A model generated the notes under the pieces. It was not told where the DNA came from, did no database searches, and worked only from the letters and a program-made list of their open reading frames with translations. Both the position numbers and the translations under genes were made by a program. Source: Catellicoccus marimammalium M35/04/3 (GTDB taxonomy: Bacteria > Bacillota > Bacilli > Lactobacillales > Catellicoccaceae). Taken from it: 64,000 bases of DNA. Shown piece by piece: positions 28,476-37,181 of this stretch. The stretch is from positions 124,001 through 188,000 of the forward strand of contig NZ_AMYT01000017.1 of the NCBI RefSeq assembly GCF_000313915.1. The letters are read 5' to 3'. Position 1 is the first letter of the stretch, and each line of letters begins with the position of its first letter.

Positions 28476-28486
28476 CTTTTTGACTC

Positions 28487-29902
28487 CTATAAAATATATT
28501 GACTTAAGTCACGATCTTGAGCAATATTGCCTACTTTATCCAAAACATATTGTTCTGTAATGGTAATTTCAGCAGCTCCCATATCCGCAGCTTCGAATAA
28601 TAAGTCTTCTAATACTTTTTCTAAAATAGTATGCAAACGACGAGCACCAATATTATCTGTTTCTTCGTTGACGTTATAAGCAATTTCTGCAATTTTTTCT
28701 ACGGCTTCTTTTGTGAAAATCACCTGGATATTTTCTGTTGCTAATAACGCTACATATTGTTCAATTAATGAATGTTTTGGTTCCATTAAGATACGAACAA
28801 AATCTTCTTTAGTTAATGATTTTAATTCCACACGAATTGGGAAACGTCCTTGTAATTCAGGGATTAAATCACTTGGTTTGCTGAAATGGAAAGCGCCAGA
28901 AGCAATAAATAAAATATGATCAGTGTTAATTAGCCCATGTTTTGTTTTTACTTGGCTTCCTTCAACAATTGGTAAAATATCACGTTGGACTCCTTCACGA
29001 GAAACTTGACCATTGTTTTGATTATTTTTAGAAGTGATTTTATCAAACTCATCAATAAAAACAATTCCCATATTTTCTGCTAATTCAATCGCTTTTGCAG
29101 ATAAATCTGCTGTATTAACTAATTTTTCTGATTCTTCATCAATAAAGCGTTCACGTGCTTCTTTAACAGTTAGAGTACGACGTTCATAATTTTTTGGCAT
29201 TAAGCTAGACATCATCCCACTTAAATCAATCCCTAACGCCATTTCTGTAGGATTACTATCTGGAGTTTCTCTTTGTTGTAACACATCTACTTCTACTGTG
29301 CGATTTTCTAACAATCCTTTATCTAATTGTTCTGCAACTTGAGCACGTTCTTGTTTGATTTCTGTAGGAATAGATTCTTCTTTTGTCCCTTGTAAAGAAT
29401 TAAAATCAAAATTCCCACGTTGAATTTGTTGCATCATATTCATAAAATCTTGATTCATTTTAGCGTTAGCATCTTCTTGAGCTTTCTTATTAGGTACTAA
29501 TGCTTCCACTAAACGTTCATTCGCACGTTTTGTCGCTTCTGGTTTCACATGAACGTAGGCTTCATCTTTGACAATTTTATAAGAAACTTCCACTAAGTCT
29601 CGAATCATTGATTCTACATCGCGTCCAACATAGCCTACTTCTGTAAATTTTGTTGCTTCTACTTTTACAAAAGGAGCTTTTGTAATTTTAGCTAAACGAC
29701 GTGCAATTTCTGTTTTCCCAATCCCAGTAGAACCGATCATTAAAATATTTTTAGGTGTTACTTCATCTTGTAATTCTTCACGTAATTGTTGACGACGATA
29801 ACGATTACGAAAAGCAATCGCTACTGCACGTTTCGCTTCTTCTTGACCAATAATATAACGATCTAATTCTGCGACTAACTGTCTAGGTGTTTGATTTTCC
29901 AT
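28487..29902 (-). CDS. hslU: HslU (ClpY), ATPase subunit of the HslUV protease
   Basis: AAA+ unfoldase feeding substrates to HslV. Walker A is GSTGIGKTE (the usual Pro after the first Gly is Ser), Walker B VFIDEFDKI, and GYVGRD is the pore-loop motif. The inserted I-domain runs from about residue 110 to 240. The C-terminus ends in DLSQYIL, matching the tail that docks into HslV. 471 residues. Start ATG behind GAAGGAAGTAACAACT. It follows hslV by 24 bp. Confidence 0.97.
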   Translation of the reverse strand: MENQTPRQLVAELDRYIIGQEEAKRAVAIAFRNRYRRQQLREELQDEVTPKNILMIGSTGIGKTEIARRLAKITKAPFVKVEATKFTEVGYVGRDVESMIRDLVEVSYKIVKDEAYVHVKPEATKRANERLVEALVPNKKAQEDANAKMNQDFMNMMQQIQRGNFDFNSLQGTKEESIPTEIKQERAQVAEQLDKGLLENRTVEVDVLQQRETPDSNPTEMALGIDLSGMMSSLMPKNYERRTLTVKEARERFIDEESEKLVNTADLSAKAIELAENMGIVFIDEFDKITSKNNQNNGQVSREGVQRDILPIVEGSQVKTKHGLINTDHILFIASGAFHFSKPSDLIPELQGRFPIRVELKSLTKEDFVRILMEPKHSLIEQYVALLATENIQVIFTKEAVEKIAEIAYNVNEETDNIGARRLHTILEKVLEDLLFEAADMGAAEITITEQYVLDKVGNIAQDRDLSQYIL

Positions 29903-29926
29903 AGTTGTTACTTCCTTCTATCCTTT

Positions 29927-30469
29927 TTACATTTCTTCGACAATGACATTATGATTCGTAAATACACAAATATCAGCAGCAACATGTAATGCCTTTTCTG
30001 CAATTTCTTTAGCTGTTAATTCTGCTGCCCCATCTTGTTTTAAAGCACGAGCTGCTGCTAATGCATAGTTCCCACCTGAACCAATCGCTAAAATACCATC
30101 GTCAGGAGCAATCACCTCTCCTGTTCCAGAAACTAAATACATTTCTTTATCATTCATTACGATTAATAGAGCTTCTAATTTTTGCATTGCTTGGTCTTTA
30201 CGCCACTCTTGAGCTAACTCAACAGCAGCGCGTTGCAAATGACCGTTGAACTCATTTAATTTAGCTTCGAATTTTCCTTCTAAATTAAAAGCATCGGCAA
30301 CACTACCAGCGAACCCAACGACCACTTTTCCACCATAAATACGGCGTACTTTACGTGCGGTCCCTTTCATAACGACTTGTTCTCCCATAGTCACTTGACC
30401 ATCTCCAGCCATCGCAAAGTGACCATCTTTTTGTACTGCACAAATAGTTGTTGAATGAAATTCTGACAT
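29927..30469 (-). CDS. hslV: HslV (ClpQ), peptidase subunit of the HslUV protease
   Basis: N-terminal nucleophile protease forming a dodecamer with HslU caps. About 180 residues from ATG 30469, giving [16 protein letters not shown], which aligns with B. subtilis ClpQ/CodW, where Ser2 rather than Thr serves at the N-terminus; [14 protein letters not shown] and [10 protein letters not shown] are conserved. Upstream in-frame codons have no suitable start. The Shine-Dalgarno lies 35 nt from the ATG, beyond a perfect 9-bp hairpin. Confidence 0.96.
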   Translation of the reverse strand: MSEFHSTTICAVQKDGHFAMAGDGQVTMGEQVVMKGTARKVRRIYGGKVVVGFAGSVADAFNLEGKFEAKLNEFNGHLQRAAVELAQEWRKDQAMQKLEALLIVMNDKEMYLVSGTGEVIAPDDGILAIGSGGNYALAAARALKQDGAAELTAKEIAEKALHVAADICVFTNHNVIVEEM

Positions 30470-30510
30470 TATCTTTATTGTTATTTGTATTAAACAAATA
30501 ACTTCTCCTT
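30470..30510 (-). promoter_or_regulatory. Structured (split) ribosome binding site of hslV
   Basis: Minus strand: AAGGAG (30505-30510), 2 nt, a perfect 9-bp stem GTTATTTGT/ACAAATAAC (30494-30502 and 30480-30488, loop of 5), then 10 A-rich nt and ATG. Without folding the spacing is too large for initiation; with folding it is about 12 nt. Confidence 0.65.
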
Positions 30511-30513
30511 TCT

Positions 30514-31413
30514 TTATTCCTCGGCTCTTGGATGACAAGAGCGATACGTTCTTTGTAGGCTTTCTTTTGTTACATGAGCATAGATTTGTGTGGAAGACAA
30601 ATCAACATGCCCTAGTAATTCTTGAACGGTTCTCATATCGGCTCCATTATTTAATAAATGAGTCGCAAAAGTATGACGTAATTCATGCGGATGAATTTTT
30701 GAATTTAAACTTGAACGCTTAATAATTTGATCAAGTACATAGCGAACCCCTCGATCAGTTAGCGGATCTCCTTTACCATTAACGAAAAGAAATTCATGTT
30801 CTTTTTGCTTCATTAATTTTGGTCTTGCCTGTGATACATAACGCTCAATAGAAGCCATGGCATGATGATTTAAAGGAACATATCTTTGTTTATTTCCTTT
30901 CCCAGTAATTAAAACAAAAGATTGATTCTGTTGAATATCAGAAAGTTGTAAACTAACACACTCACTCACTCGCATGCCACTAGCATAAAGAACTTCCAAT
31001 AGAGCATTATCTCTTAAGCGCAGTGGTTCCGAACCTTCTGTTGCTTGAAATAATGCTTGCATTTCTTTTTCATAAAAGAATTGCGGTAATCGTTTTTCTT
31101 TTTTTTGCATTACTACATAGGAAAAAGGATTTTCTGTAACCTTTCCTTGTTGTAATAAATAACGATAAAAAGAACGCAAACTTGATAAATGACGTTGCAT
31201 CGTGGTTCGTTTATACCCTCTGTCATACATCTCACTAGTATAAATTCTCACATCCCGACTGGTTACTTTAGTTATTTCTAGGTTACCAGTATTTTCCATA
31301 AATTGAAGGAAATCTTTAATATCTCGTTCATAATTTTGGATCGTTTTTTCAGAATAATTACGTTCTACCTTTAAATATAAGAGAAAATCTTTTATTTCTT
31401 GTATTTCTTCCAT
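30514..31413 (-). CDS. xerC: Tyrosine recombinase XerC
   Basis: Site-specific recombinase resolving chromosome dimers at dif. The N-terminal SAM-like domain begins with [21 protein letters not shown]. The catalytic domain has Arg in [22 protein letters not shown] (His-x-x-Arg), a second His in [11 protein letters not shown], and the nucleophile Tyr in IYAHV. 299 residues, normal for XerC. Start ATG behind AAAGGAGAGAAAATA. The xerC-hslV-hslU order is standard, but sepF upstream is not. Confidence 0.95.
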   Translation of the reverse strand: MEEIQEIKDFLLYLKVERNYSEKTIQNYERDIKDFLQFMENTGNLEITKVTSRDVRIYTSEMYDRGYKRTTMQRHLSSLRSFYRYLLQQGKVTENPFSYVVMQKKEKRLPQFFYEKEMQALFQATEGSEPLRLRDNALLEVLYASGMRVSECVSLQLSDIQQNQSFVLITGKGNKQRYVPLNHHAMASIERYVSQARPKLMKQKEHEFLFVNGKGDPLTDRGVRYVLDQIIKRSSLNSKIHPHELRHTFATHLLNNGADMRTVQELLGHVDLSSTQIYAHVTKESLQRTYRSCHPRAEE

Positions 31414-31474
31414 TATTTTCTCTCCTTTGGCATATTATAACACTCTTTATTTTAAGTACCAAAAATAATCTTCC

Positions 31475-31945
31475 TTATGAAGTAGCACGGAAACGATTTA
31501 GAAATTCTTCTGTTAGTGAAATTCCTTTTGGCGCACAAATATATTGCTTTTCTTTAAAATGAACAATATCTCCATCCAAGCCATAAACTAATCCGGTTAA
31601 GAAATCTACAATACGAGAAGCAATTTTTTCTTCTGTTTGTACAAAATCGATAATGGCTACTTGTCCTGCCTTTAATTGCAAAGCAATGGTTTGTGTATCA
31701 CGATAAGATAAAGGTTGATAGACTTGCATCACAGGTAATTCTTGATTTTCATCCATACTAGTAGAAAAAATTGCTGCATTTTTCTTTTCTTCCGTACCTT
31801 CAACCTCTTCTTTTTGCGATGCTACTTCCTGTATTTCTTCATCATGATATTCTTGTGCCAATTGTTGATCAATTTCAGCTACAATTTGATCTTTATCTAT
31901 AGGATTGTCTTCTAAATTTGCCCAGTCTAAATGATTTTTATGCAC
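31475..31945 (-). CDS. sepF: Cell division protein SepF, N-terminus atypical
   Basis: The C-terminal SepF domain is clear (from about residue 70: VMQVYQPLSYRDTQTIALQL, AIIDFVQTEEKIASRIVDFL and GLVYGLDGDIVHF), which polymerises and binds the FtsZ tail. The best start is GTG at 31945, 6-7 nt behind GGGGGAG, giving 156 residues starting MHKNHLDWANLEDNP. This lacks the short amphipathic membrane helix (xxFxxFF-type) at the start of other SepF proteins. The frame continues open upstream but only through a terminator hairpin. An ATG at 31949 opens only a 3-codon frame. Follows ftsZ. Confidence 0.85.
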   Translation of the reverse strand: MHKNHLDWANLEDNPIDKDQIVAEIDQQLAQEYHDEEIQEVASQKEEVEGTEEKKNAAIFSTSMDENQELPVMQVYQPLSYRDTQTIALQLKAGQVAIIDFVQTEEKIASRIVDFLTGLVYGLDGDIVHFKEKQYICAPKGISLTEEFLNRFRATS

Positions 31946-31963
31946 CCATTTCTCCCCCTTTTT

Positions 31964-31999
31964 TGAAAAAAAAGAAGTGCTGAACCTCAACACTTCTTT
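31964..31999 (-). terminator. Terminator between ftsZ and sepF
   Basis: Minus strand: GAAGTG-T-TGA/TCA-G-CACTTC hairpin (31974-31996, one mismatch) followed by eight T residues. It starts 8 bp after the ftsZ stop and ends just before the sepF ribosome site, so sepF depends on readthrough. Confidence 0.85.
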
Positions 32000-32007
32000 T
32001 CAATCTA

Positions 32008-33222
32008 TTAGCGATTAAACTTACGGAAAATTGCTGGTGTGTCATCTTTTCCTTTATTGTTTGATGTATGAGTATTCGCTTCAAATTCTTTCTTTTCAAT
32101 CGTACTACTTTCGATACCAGCATCATTTGTACGAGCAGAAGTTTCTTTTTGAATATCCCAATTCCCAAATTGTCCGTTTGTTTTTTCTTTAGCTGTCCCT
32201 AATTCTGTTTCTTTACGTTGTGGTCGTAAATTGTTAGCGGCGGGACGTGCGGACTTTTTTTCTTTATTCTCGATTCCTGTAGCAATTACTGTAACGATGA
32301 TTTCATCTGCTAAGTCAGCATTAATTGAAGTTCCTAAGATGATGTTTACATCGCTTGCAGCTGCAGCTGCCACGATATCAGAAGCTTCTTGTGCTTCGAA
32401 TAATGTCATATCTAAACCACCTGTGATGTTCAATAGGACTTGTTCGGCACCATCGATAGAAGTTTCTAATAATGGAGAAGAAATCGCTAGTTTTGTCGCT
32501 TCTACAACACGATCTTCTCCTACTGCTGTACCAATACCCATTAAAGCTAAACCTTGGTCAGCCATTACAGTACGTACATCGGCAAAGTCAACATTGACTT
32601 GTCCTTCTGAAGTAATTAAGTCAGAGATTCCTTGTACCCCTTGACGTAATACGTTATCTGCTTCACGGAATGCTTCTGTAATTGGTGTTTTCTTATCTAC
32701 TACTTCTAATAAACGGTTATTAGAGATGATTAATAAAGTATCTACATTATCTTTTAATTTAGCAATTCCTTCTGCAGCATATTTACCACGAGTAGAACCT
32801 TCAAATGAGAATGGACGAGTAACCACACCAACAGTTAATGCACCGATTTCTTGAGCGATACGAGCAACGATTGGAGCAGCACCTGTACCTGTACCACCAC
32901 CCATTCCGGCAGTAACAAAGACCATATCTGCGCCTTCTAAAGCAGAGCGTAATTCGTTTTCACTTTCTTCTGCTGCTTTTTCCCCAACTTCTGGTTTAGA
33001 ACCAGCACCTAATCCACGAGTTACTTTAGGTCCTAATTGGATTACGTTTTCTGTTTTTGCTTGTTTTAATGCTTGCACATCTGTATTTGCTAAGTAGAAT
33101 TGTACTCCTTGTACTCCTTCTTCAATCATGCGATTTACGGCATTTCCACCGCCGCCTCCGACACCGACTACTTTAATTACGGCACCGCTATTTTCAAAGT
33201 TATTATCAATACTAAATTCCAT
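32008..33222 (-). CDS. ftsZ: Cell division GTPase FtsZ
   Basis: Tubulin-like GTPase forming the Z-ring. The N-terminal [17 protein letters not shown], tubulin signature [10 protein letters not shown] near residue 105 and T7 loop NVDFADVRT near 205 are intact. The tail carries a linker and ends [12 protein letters not shown], the conserved peptide that binds FtsA and SepF. 404 residues from ATG 33222, with GGAGG 8 nt upstream; an ATG overlapping the ftsA stop is possible but has no ribosome site. Confidence 0.98.
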   Translation of the reverse strand: MEFSIDNNFENSGAVIKVVGVGGGGGNAVNRMIEEGVQGVQFYLANTDVQALKQAKTENVIQLGPKVTRGLGAGSKPEVGEKAAEESENELRSALEGADMVFVTAGMGGGTGTGAAPIVARIAQEIGALTVGVVTRPFSFEGSTRGKYAAEGIAKLKDNVDTLLIISNNRLLEVVDKKTPITEAFREADNVLRQGVQGISDLITSEGQVNVDFADVRTVMADQGLALMGIGTAVGEDRVVEATKLAISSPLLETSIDGAEQVLLNITGGLDMTLFEAQEASDIVAAAAASDVNIILGTSINADLADEIIVTVIATGIENKEKKSARPAANNLRPQRKETELGTAKEKTNGQFGNWDIQKETSARTNDAGIESSTIEKKEFEANTHTSNNKGKDDTPAIFRKFNR

Positions 33223-33239
33223 TGTGGTGTCCTCCCTCA

Positions 33240-34586
33240 TTATTCAAAGATATTATCAAAGAAGTTTTTGAAACGAGAAGTTTTTTCTTCTTCCGGTTGT
33301 TCCTCTTCTTTTTTCTTTTCTTCTTTTGGTTGTTCATAGTAGCTATTATCTACAGTTTTTTGTTTTGTAGGTTCTGCTTTTTTCGCCGCTACTGTTTCTT
33401 TTTTAGGTGTTGCTTTTGGTGCAACTGGTTTTCCGTTCACGATACGATCAATATCTGTTAAATTGGCAGTATATTCGACAATCGCTAATACACTAGAAAA
33501 CATTGGATTACGTAATCCCATATGATTTGGTACATGTAAACGAATACTACTATCAATATCAAAAATTTCTGTCGCTAAATCAAGAATGCCAGGGATGCTA
33601 GCTGCGCCTCCAGTTAAGACGATTCCTCCAGCAAGAGATAAAGCGTCGATTTCTGATAAGATTTGTTTCATATGTTCAAAAATTTCTGCTTCACGTGCTT
33701 CAATAATTTCTGCTAAGTAATGTTCGGTTACCATCACAGGATCATTTTGACCAATCACATCTACTGGAAAGTCTTCTGTTTCTGAAGCTTCTTTCGCATA
33801 AGCATAACCGTAGTTATTTTTTAATCCTTCTGCATTTGTCATTGAAGTATTTAACACAAGAGAGATATCTTTTGTGACATTATCGCCACCTTCTTGTTCT
33901 ACATGAGTGAATTTCATTTCATCTTCATAAATTACTGTGGCAGTTGTTTGACCAGCACCCATGTCAATCACTGTAGTACCAAATTCTTTTTCGCCATTTG
34001 GTAAAATGGTTTCTACTAATGCTAATGGTGTGATGACCATTTTATCAATTTCTAGTCCTGCACGTTTCACACAGGTTTCAATATTGTGAACAATTGTTTT
34101 TGGACCTGTGAATAATAATCCTTTCATTTCTAAACGTACACCGACCATGCCACGTGGATCTTTAATTCCATCAAATCCATCTACTTTAAAGCTTTGAGGT
34201 ACGATAGAAATAATTTCTCTTTCTGGTGGGATAGAACGAACCATAGAAGCAGATGCAACATTGTACACATCTTCCACACCAATTTCTTGTGAATCAGGAT
34301 TTACTGCAATCATTCCTTCACAAGGAATTACCTCTACTTGATTTCCAGGTAACCCAACAGCCACCTCTTTAATTTCAATTCCTGATTTCATTTCAGCTTG
34401 TTTTACTGCTTTTTGAATAGAAGATACTGTTTCTTCAATATCTACCACTATTCCACGATCTAAACCTTCTGATTTGGCGTCTCCTACGCCAATAATATTC
34501 ATTTGACCTTCCACATATTCGGCTACTACGACTTTAACGGAAGCAGTACCAATATCTAAGCCGACATACATTCCTGATTTTGCCAT
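33240..34586 (-). CDS. ftsA: Cell division protein FtsA
   Basis: Actin-like membrane tether of FtsZ. N-terminal [17 protein letters not shown] is the phosphate-1 motif; [16 protein letters not shown] and [11 protein letters not shown] are the other nucleotide-binding motifs. A Lys/Glu/Pro-rich linker (about 385-435) leads to an amphipathic C-terminal helix [12 protein letters not shown] for membrane binding. 448 residues, on the long side because of the linker. Start ATG behind GGAGGGAACCTTTC. Confidence 0.97.
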   Translation of the reverse strand: MAKSGMYVGLDIGTASVKVVVAEYVEGQMNIIGVGDAKSEGLDRGIVVDIEETVSSIQKAVKQAEMKSGIEIKEVAVGLPGNQVEVIPCEGMIAVNPDSQEIGVEDVYNVASASMVRSIPPEREIISIVPQSFKVDGFDGIKDPRGMVGVRLEMKGLLFTGPKTIVHNIETCVKRAGLEIDKMVITPLALVETILPNGEKEFGTTVIDMGAGQTTATVIYEDEMKFTHVEQEGGDNVTKDISLVLNTSMTNAEGLKNNYGYAYAKEASETEDFPVDVIGQNDPVMVTEHYLAEIIEAREAEIFEHMKQILSEIDALSLAGGIVLTGGAASIPGILDLATEIFDIDSSIRLHVPNHMGLRNPMFSSVLAIVEYTANLTDIDRIVNGKPVAPKATPKKETVAAKKAEPTKQKTVDNSYYEQPKEEKKKEEEQPEEEKTSRFKNFFDNIFE

Positions 34587-34715
34587 GAAAGGTTCCCTCC
34601 TAAATTTTTTAATTACAACATCTTATTGATCGATGATTATTATATCTTACTTTTATCATAGTATCATATTTATAAGGAAAAGAGAAAGCGTTGTTTCTTT
34701 ATTTTCGCAAATTTC
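34587..34715 (-). promoter_or_regulatory. divIB-ftsA intergenic region with likely ftsAZ promoter
   Basis: 129 bp. A perfect TATAAT on the minus strand (34639-34644) about 50 bp before ftsA suggests a promoter giving extra ftsA-ftsZ transcription, as is common. The -35 is weak, so this is tentative. Confidence 0.4.
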
Positions 34716-36077
34716 TCAATTTTCTGGAATTACAATTTCCATTGTCGAAGAACTACTTGTTTCTGAATCTGTTGGTTGAGTTTCAGAAGCATTTAAATTT
34801 TTTCGCTCTGTATCATTATTTCCATATGGATAAGAGTAAATCCCTACTTCCATATCAACAATTCCTTTGTTCTTCATTTGTTTTGCTACTTGCTCATAGT
34901 AAGGAAGTTGTTCTTCCATTTCTGAACTACTTACTTTCACTTGATTTCCATCTTTCATATATAAAGTTAGTAATTCTGGATTACTTTTTGTTGGCGTTAA
35001 CGTAATTTGTTGCACTAAAGAACGAATTTTTTCTGGTAAGTGCATATAAGCATAAATCACTGATTTTAATAATTCACCAGATTTGAAATCGGCATAAATA
35101 ATTCCTTCTGGCTTGTTTTTAATCGTTTCTTTTAAAATAGTCCCATTTTCTAAGATAGGGGCATATTTCACTTTATCCACAATTACATACCCTGCTAAAG
35201 GATATTCTTCTACATGAATGGTAAAATCATTGAGATGATCTAAGGTAATATCTACTTTTTTAATTCCAGGATACGCTTTTTGAATTCGTTGTTCTACTTC
35301 ATCGCGACCAAAATATTGATGCCATAAACGCTCTCCTGGCTTAAAGTTTGCCGTTTTGATAATTTTATTACTATTCATATATTTATCTCCTACGACTTGG
35401 ACTTCGTGTAGGTTACTCAATGGACTAGCATAATACAGAATAATTAATAAAGAAATCGTAAAAAAGACAATAAATGCTGTGGTTTGCCAACGAACCTTTT
35501 TACTTAATTTTGGTTTCTTTAATTTTTGCTTTTCTTCTTTTAATCGCTGTTCTTTCTTTTCTTGTTCTGCTTCTTTATCCAACAAAGATAATTCTTTTTG
35601 ATAATTAGATTCTTCCTTTTTATCCTTCGTTGGCTCTGCTTTGACCACCTCAATCGTTGGTTCTTTTCCTTCTTTTTTATTTTCTGATTTTGATGAAGAA
35701 GAATTTACTTTCTTTTCTTTGTTTATTTCTTTTTCCTTTGTCTTTTCAACAACTGCAATTGTTGGTTTATCTTCTGGTTCTTTTTGCTCTTCTGTCCAAT
35801 CTATTTCATCTAATTCAGAAGGCAATAAATAACGTTTTACTCGGCCATCTTTCTTTTTCACAGGAGTAGGAAAAATATCTTCCGGCGTTTCCACCGTAGT
35901 AGGCAGAGATTGTTCTTTTTCTTCTTCTTTTGTAGAGCTATGTTTCTTTAAATATTTGACATTTTCTTTTTGCCAAGGAGAAAGACTTTCTTCTTCTTTT
36001 TCTTTCTCTTCTTCCTCTTTTTTCATCTCTACTTCTTTTTCTTCTTTTTTCTTCCTAGAAGAGAGAAATCGCTTCAT
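34716..36077 (-). CDS. divIB: Cell division protein DivIB (FtsQ)
   Basis: Bitopic divisome protein working with FtsL and DivIC. A long charged cytoplasmic N-terminus (about 1-195, rich in KEEEKEKEEE-like runs) precedes one transmembrane segment (TAFIVFFTISLLIILYYA) and a POTRA domain (LHEVQVVGDKYMNSNKIIK...), then a beta domain and a Ser/Thr-rich tail. 453 residues; the N-terminal part makes it much longer than the B. subtilis protein but similar to other Lactobacillales. Start ATG behind AAAGGAGGATTTCT. Confidence 0.92.
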   Translation of the reverse strand: MKRFLSSRKKKEEKEVEMKKEEEEKEKEEESLSPWQKENVKYLKKHSSTKEEEKEQSLPTTVETPEDIFPTPVKKKDGRVKRYLLPSELDEIDWTEEQKEPEDKPTIAVVEKTKEKEINKEKKVNSSSSKSENKKEGKEPTIEVVKAEPTKDKKEESNYQKELSLLDKEAEQEKKEQRLKEEKQKLKKPKLSKKVRWQTTAFIVFFTISLLIILYYASPLSNLHEVQVVGDKYMNSNKIIKTANFKPGERLWHQYFGRDEVEQRIQKAYPGIKKVDITLDHLNDFTIHVEEYPLAGYVIVDKVKYAPILENGTILKETIKNKPEGIIYADFKSGELLKSVIYAYMHLPEKIRSLVQQITLTPTKSNPELLTLYMKDGNQVKVSSSEMEEQLPYYEQVAKQMKNKGIVDMEVGIYSYPYGNNDTERKNLNASETQPTDSETSSSSTMEIVIPEN

Positions 36078-36089
36078 AGAAATCCTCCT

Positions 36090-37181
36090 TTATGAATGGG
36101 AAATTTCTTGTAACACTTCATATACTCGTTGACTAGCATCAGGAACGCCTTGTTCTTTTGCTTTCAATGTCATTTTTTGCAATTCATCAGGTTGTAATAA
36201 AATTTGATCAATCGCTTGTACTAATGAAGTTCCATTCAATTCATCATCTTTTATTAACACGCTAGCACCAGCATCCACTAAACTTTTCGCATTTTTCGTT
36301 TGATGGTCGTTCGTAACATTTGGACTTGGGACTAAAATAGATGGAAGTCCTAATGCCGTTAGTTCTGCTAACGTTGTTGCACCCGCGCGAGCTAATACTA
36401 ATTCAACATTGACTAATACTTCTGGCATTTGATCAATATAAGGTTGAACAGAAATATTTGGATGCTCTTGGGGCATTTTTTTCATTACTTCTTCATAATA
36501 GTAATTTCCAGGTACATAAAGCACTTGATAATCTTTTTTCACTAATTCTGGTATAGCTTCTAAAACTGCATTATTGATTGTTAATGCTCCGCGACTACCA
36601 CCAAAAATTAAAATCGTTGGAATCCCCGTTTTCAAGCCATATTGTTCTAAAACGCCTTCTTCTTTATCAATTTCTACTACTTCTTGCCCACGTGGATTAC
36701 CAGTAAATACAACTTTCTGTTCTGGAAAAGCAGTTCTTACTTCTGGGAAACAAATTCCTACTTTATCTACATATTTTGATAAAAATTTATTTGTTACACC
36801 TGCAACACTATTTTGTTCGTGAATCATTGTTGGAATATTTAATTTATGGGCAGCATATACTACCGCACCACAAACATATCCTCCTGTACCAATCACAACG
36901 TCCGGTTGAAATTCTTCTAATAATTCTTTTGAGCGTTTAATCGCTTTGAAAAATAATTGCACTGTTTTAACATTGTAAAGAGATAGAGAACGTTTAAAAC
37001 CTTGAATTTCAATCGTTTTAAACGGAATATGTTCTTTTTCTACAATTTTCTTTTCTAGTCCTTTTTCGGTTCCAATATATAAAAATTCAGTGGATGGATC
37101 TACCTTTTGAATATGGTGAATTAAGGCTAACGCTGGATAGATGTGTCCTCCAGTTCCTCCACCACTTACTACAACTTTCAT
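36090..37181 (-). CDS. murG: UDP-GlcNAc:undecaprenyl-PP-MurNAc-pentapeptide GlcNAc transferase
   Basis: Makes lipid II from lipid I at the inner membrane face. N-terminal VVVSGGGTGGHIYPALAL and the donor-site region FGGSRGALTINN and RAGATTLAELTALGLPSILVP are typical of MurG. 363 residues from ATG 37181 (behind AAAGGAGGACGTAAA); its ATG overlaps the murD stop (ATGA). An upstream GTG/ATG frame extension is not conserved. Confidence 0.97.
   Translation of the reverse strand: MKVVVSGGGTGGHIYPALALIHHIQKVDPSTEFLYIGTEKGLEKKIVEKEHIPFKTIEIQGFKRSLSLYNVKTVQLFFKAIKRSKELLEEFQPDVVIGTGGYVCGAVVYAAHKLNIPTMIHEQNSVAGVTNKFLSKYVDKVGICFPEVRTAFPEQKVVFTGNPRGQEVVEIDKEEGVLEQYGLKTGIPTILIFGGSRGALTINNAVLEAIPELVKKDYQVLYVPGNYYYEEVMKKMPQEHPNISVQPYIDQMPEVLVNVELVLARAGATTLAELTALGLPSILVPSPNVTNDHQTKNAKSLVDAGASVLIKDDELNGTSLVQAIDQILLQPDELQKMTLKAKEQGVPDASQRVYEVLQEISHS

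Noticed and set aside
31938-32168. 76-codon open frame across ftsZ end and sepF start
   Set aside because: Mostly the ftsZ tail in another frame. Its ending near the sepF start explains a 3-codon ATG frame but does not form a gene.
35641-35869. Plus-strand open frames inside divIB, ftsA and divIVA regions
   Set aside because: They arise from low-complexity Glu/Lys codon runs read on the opposite strand.
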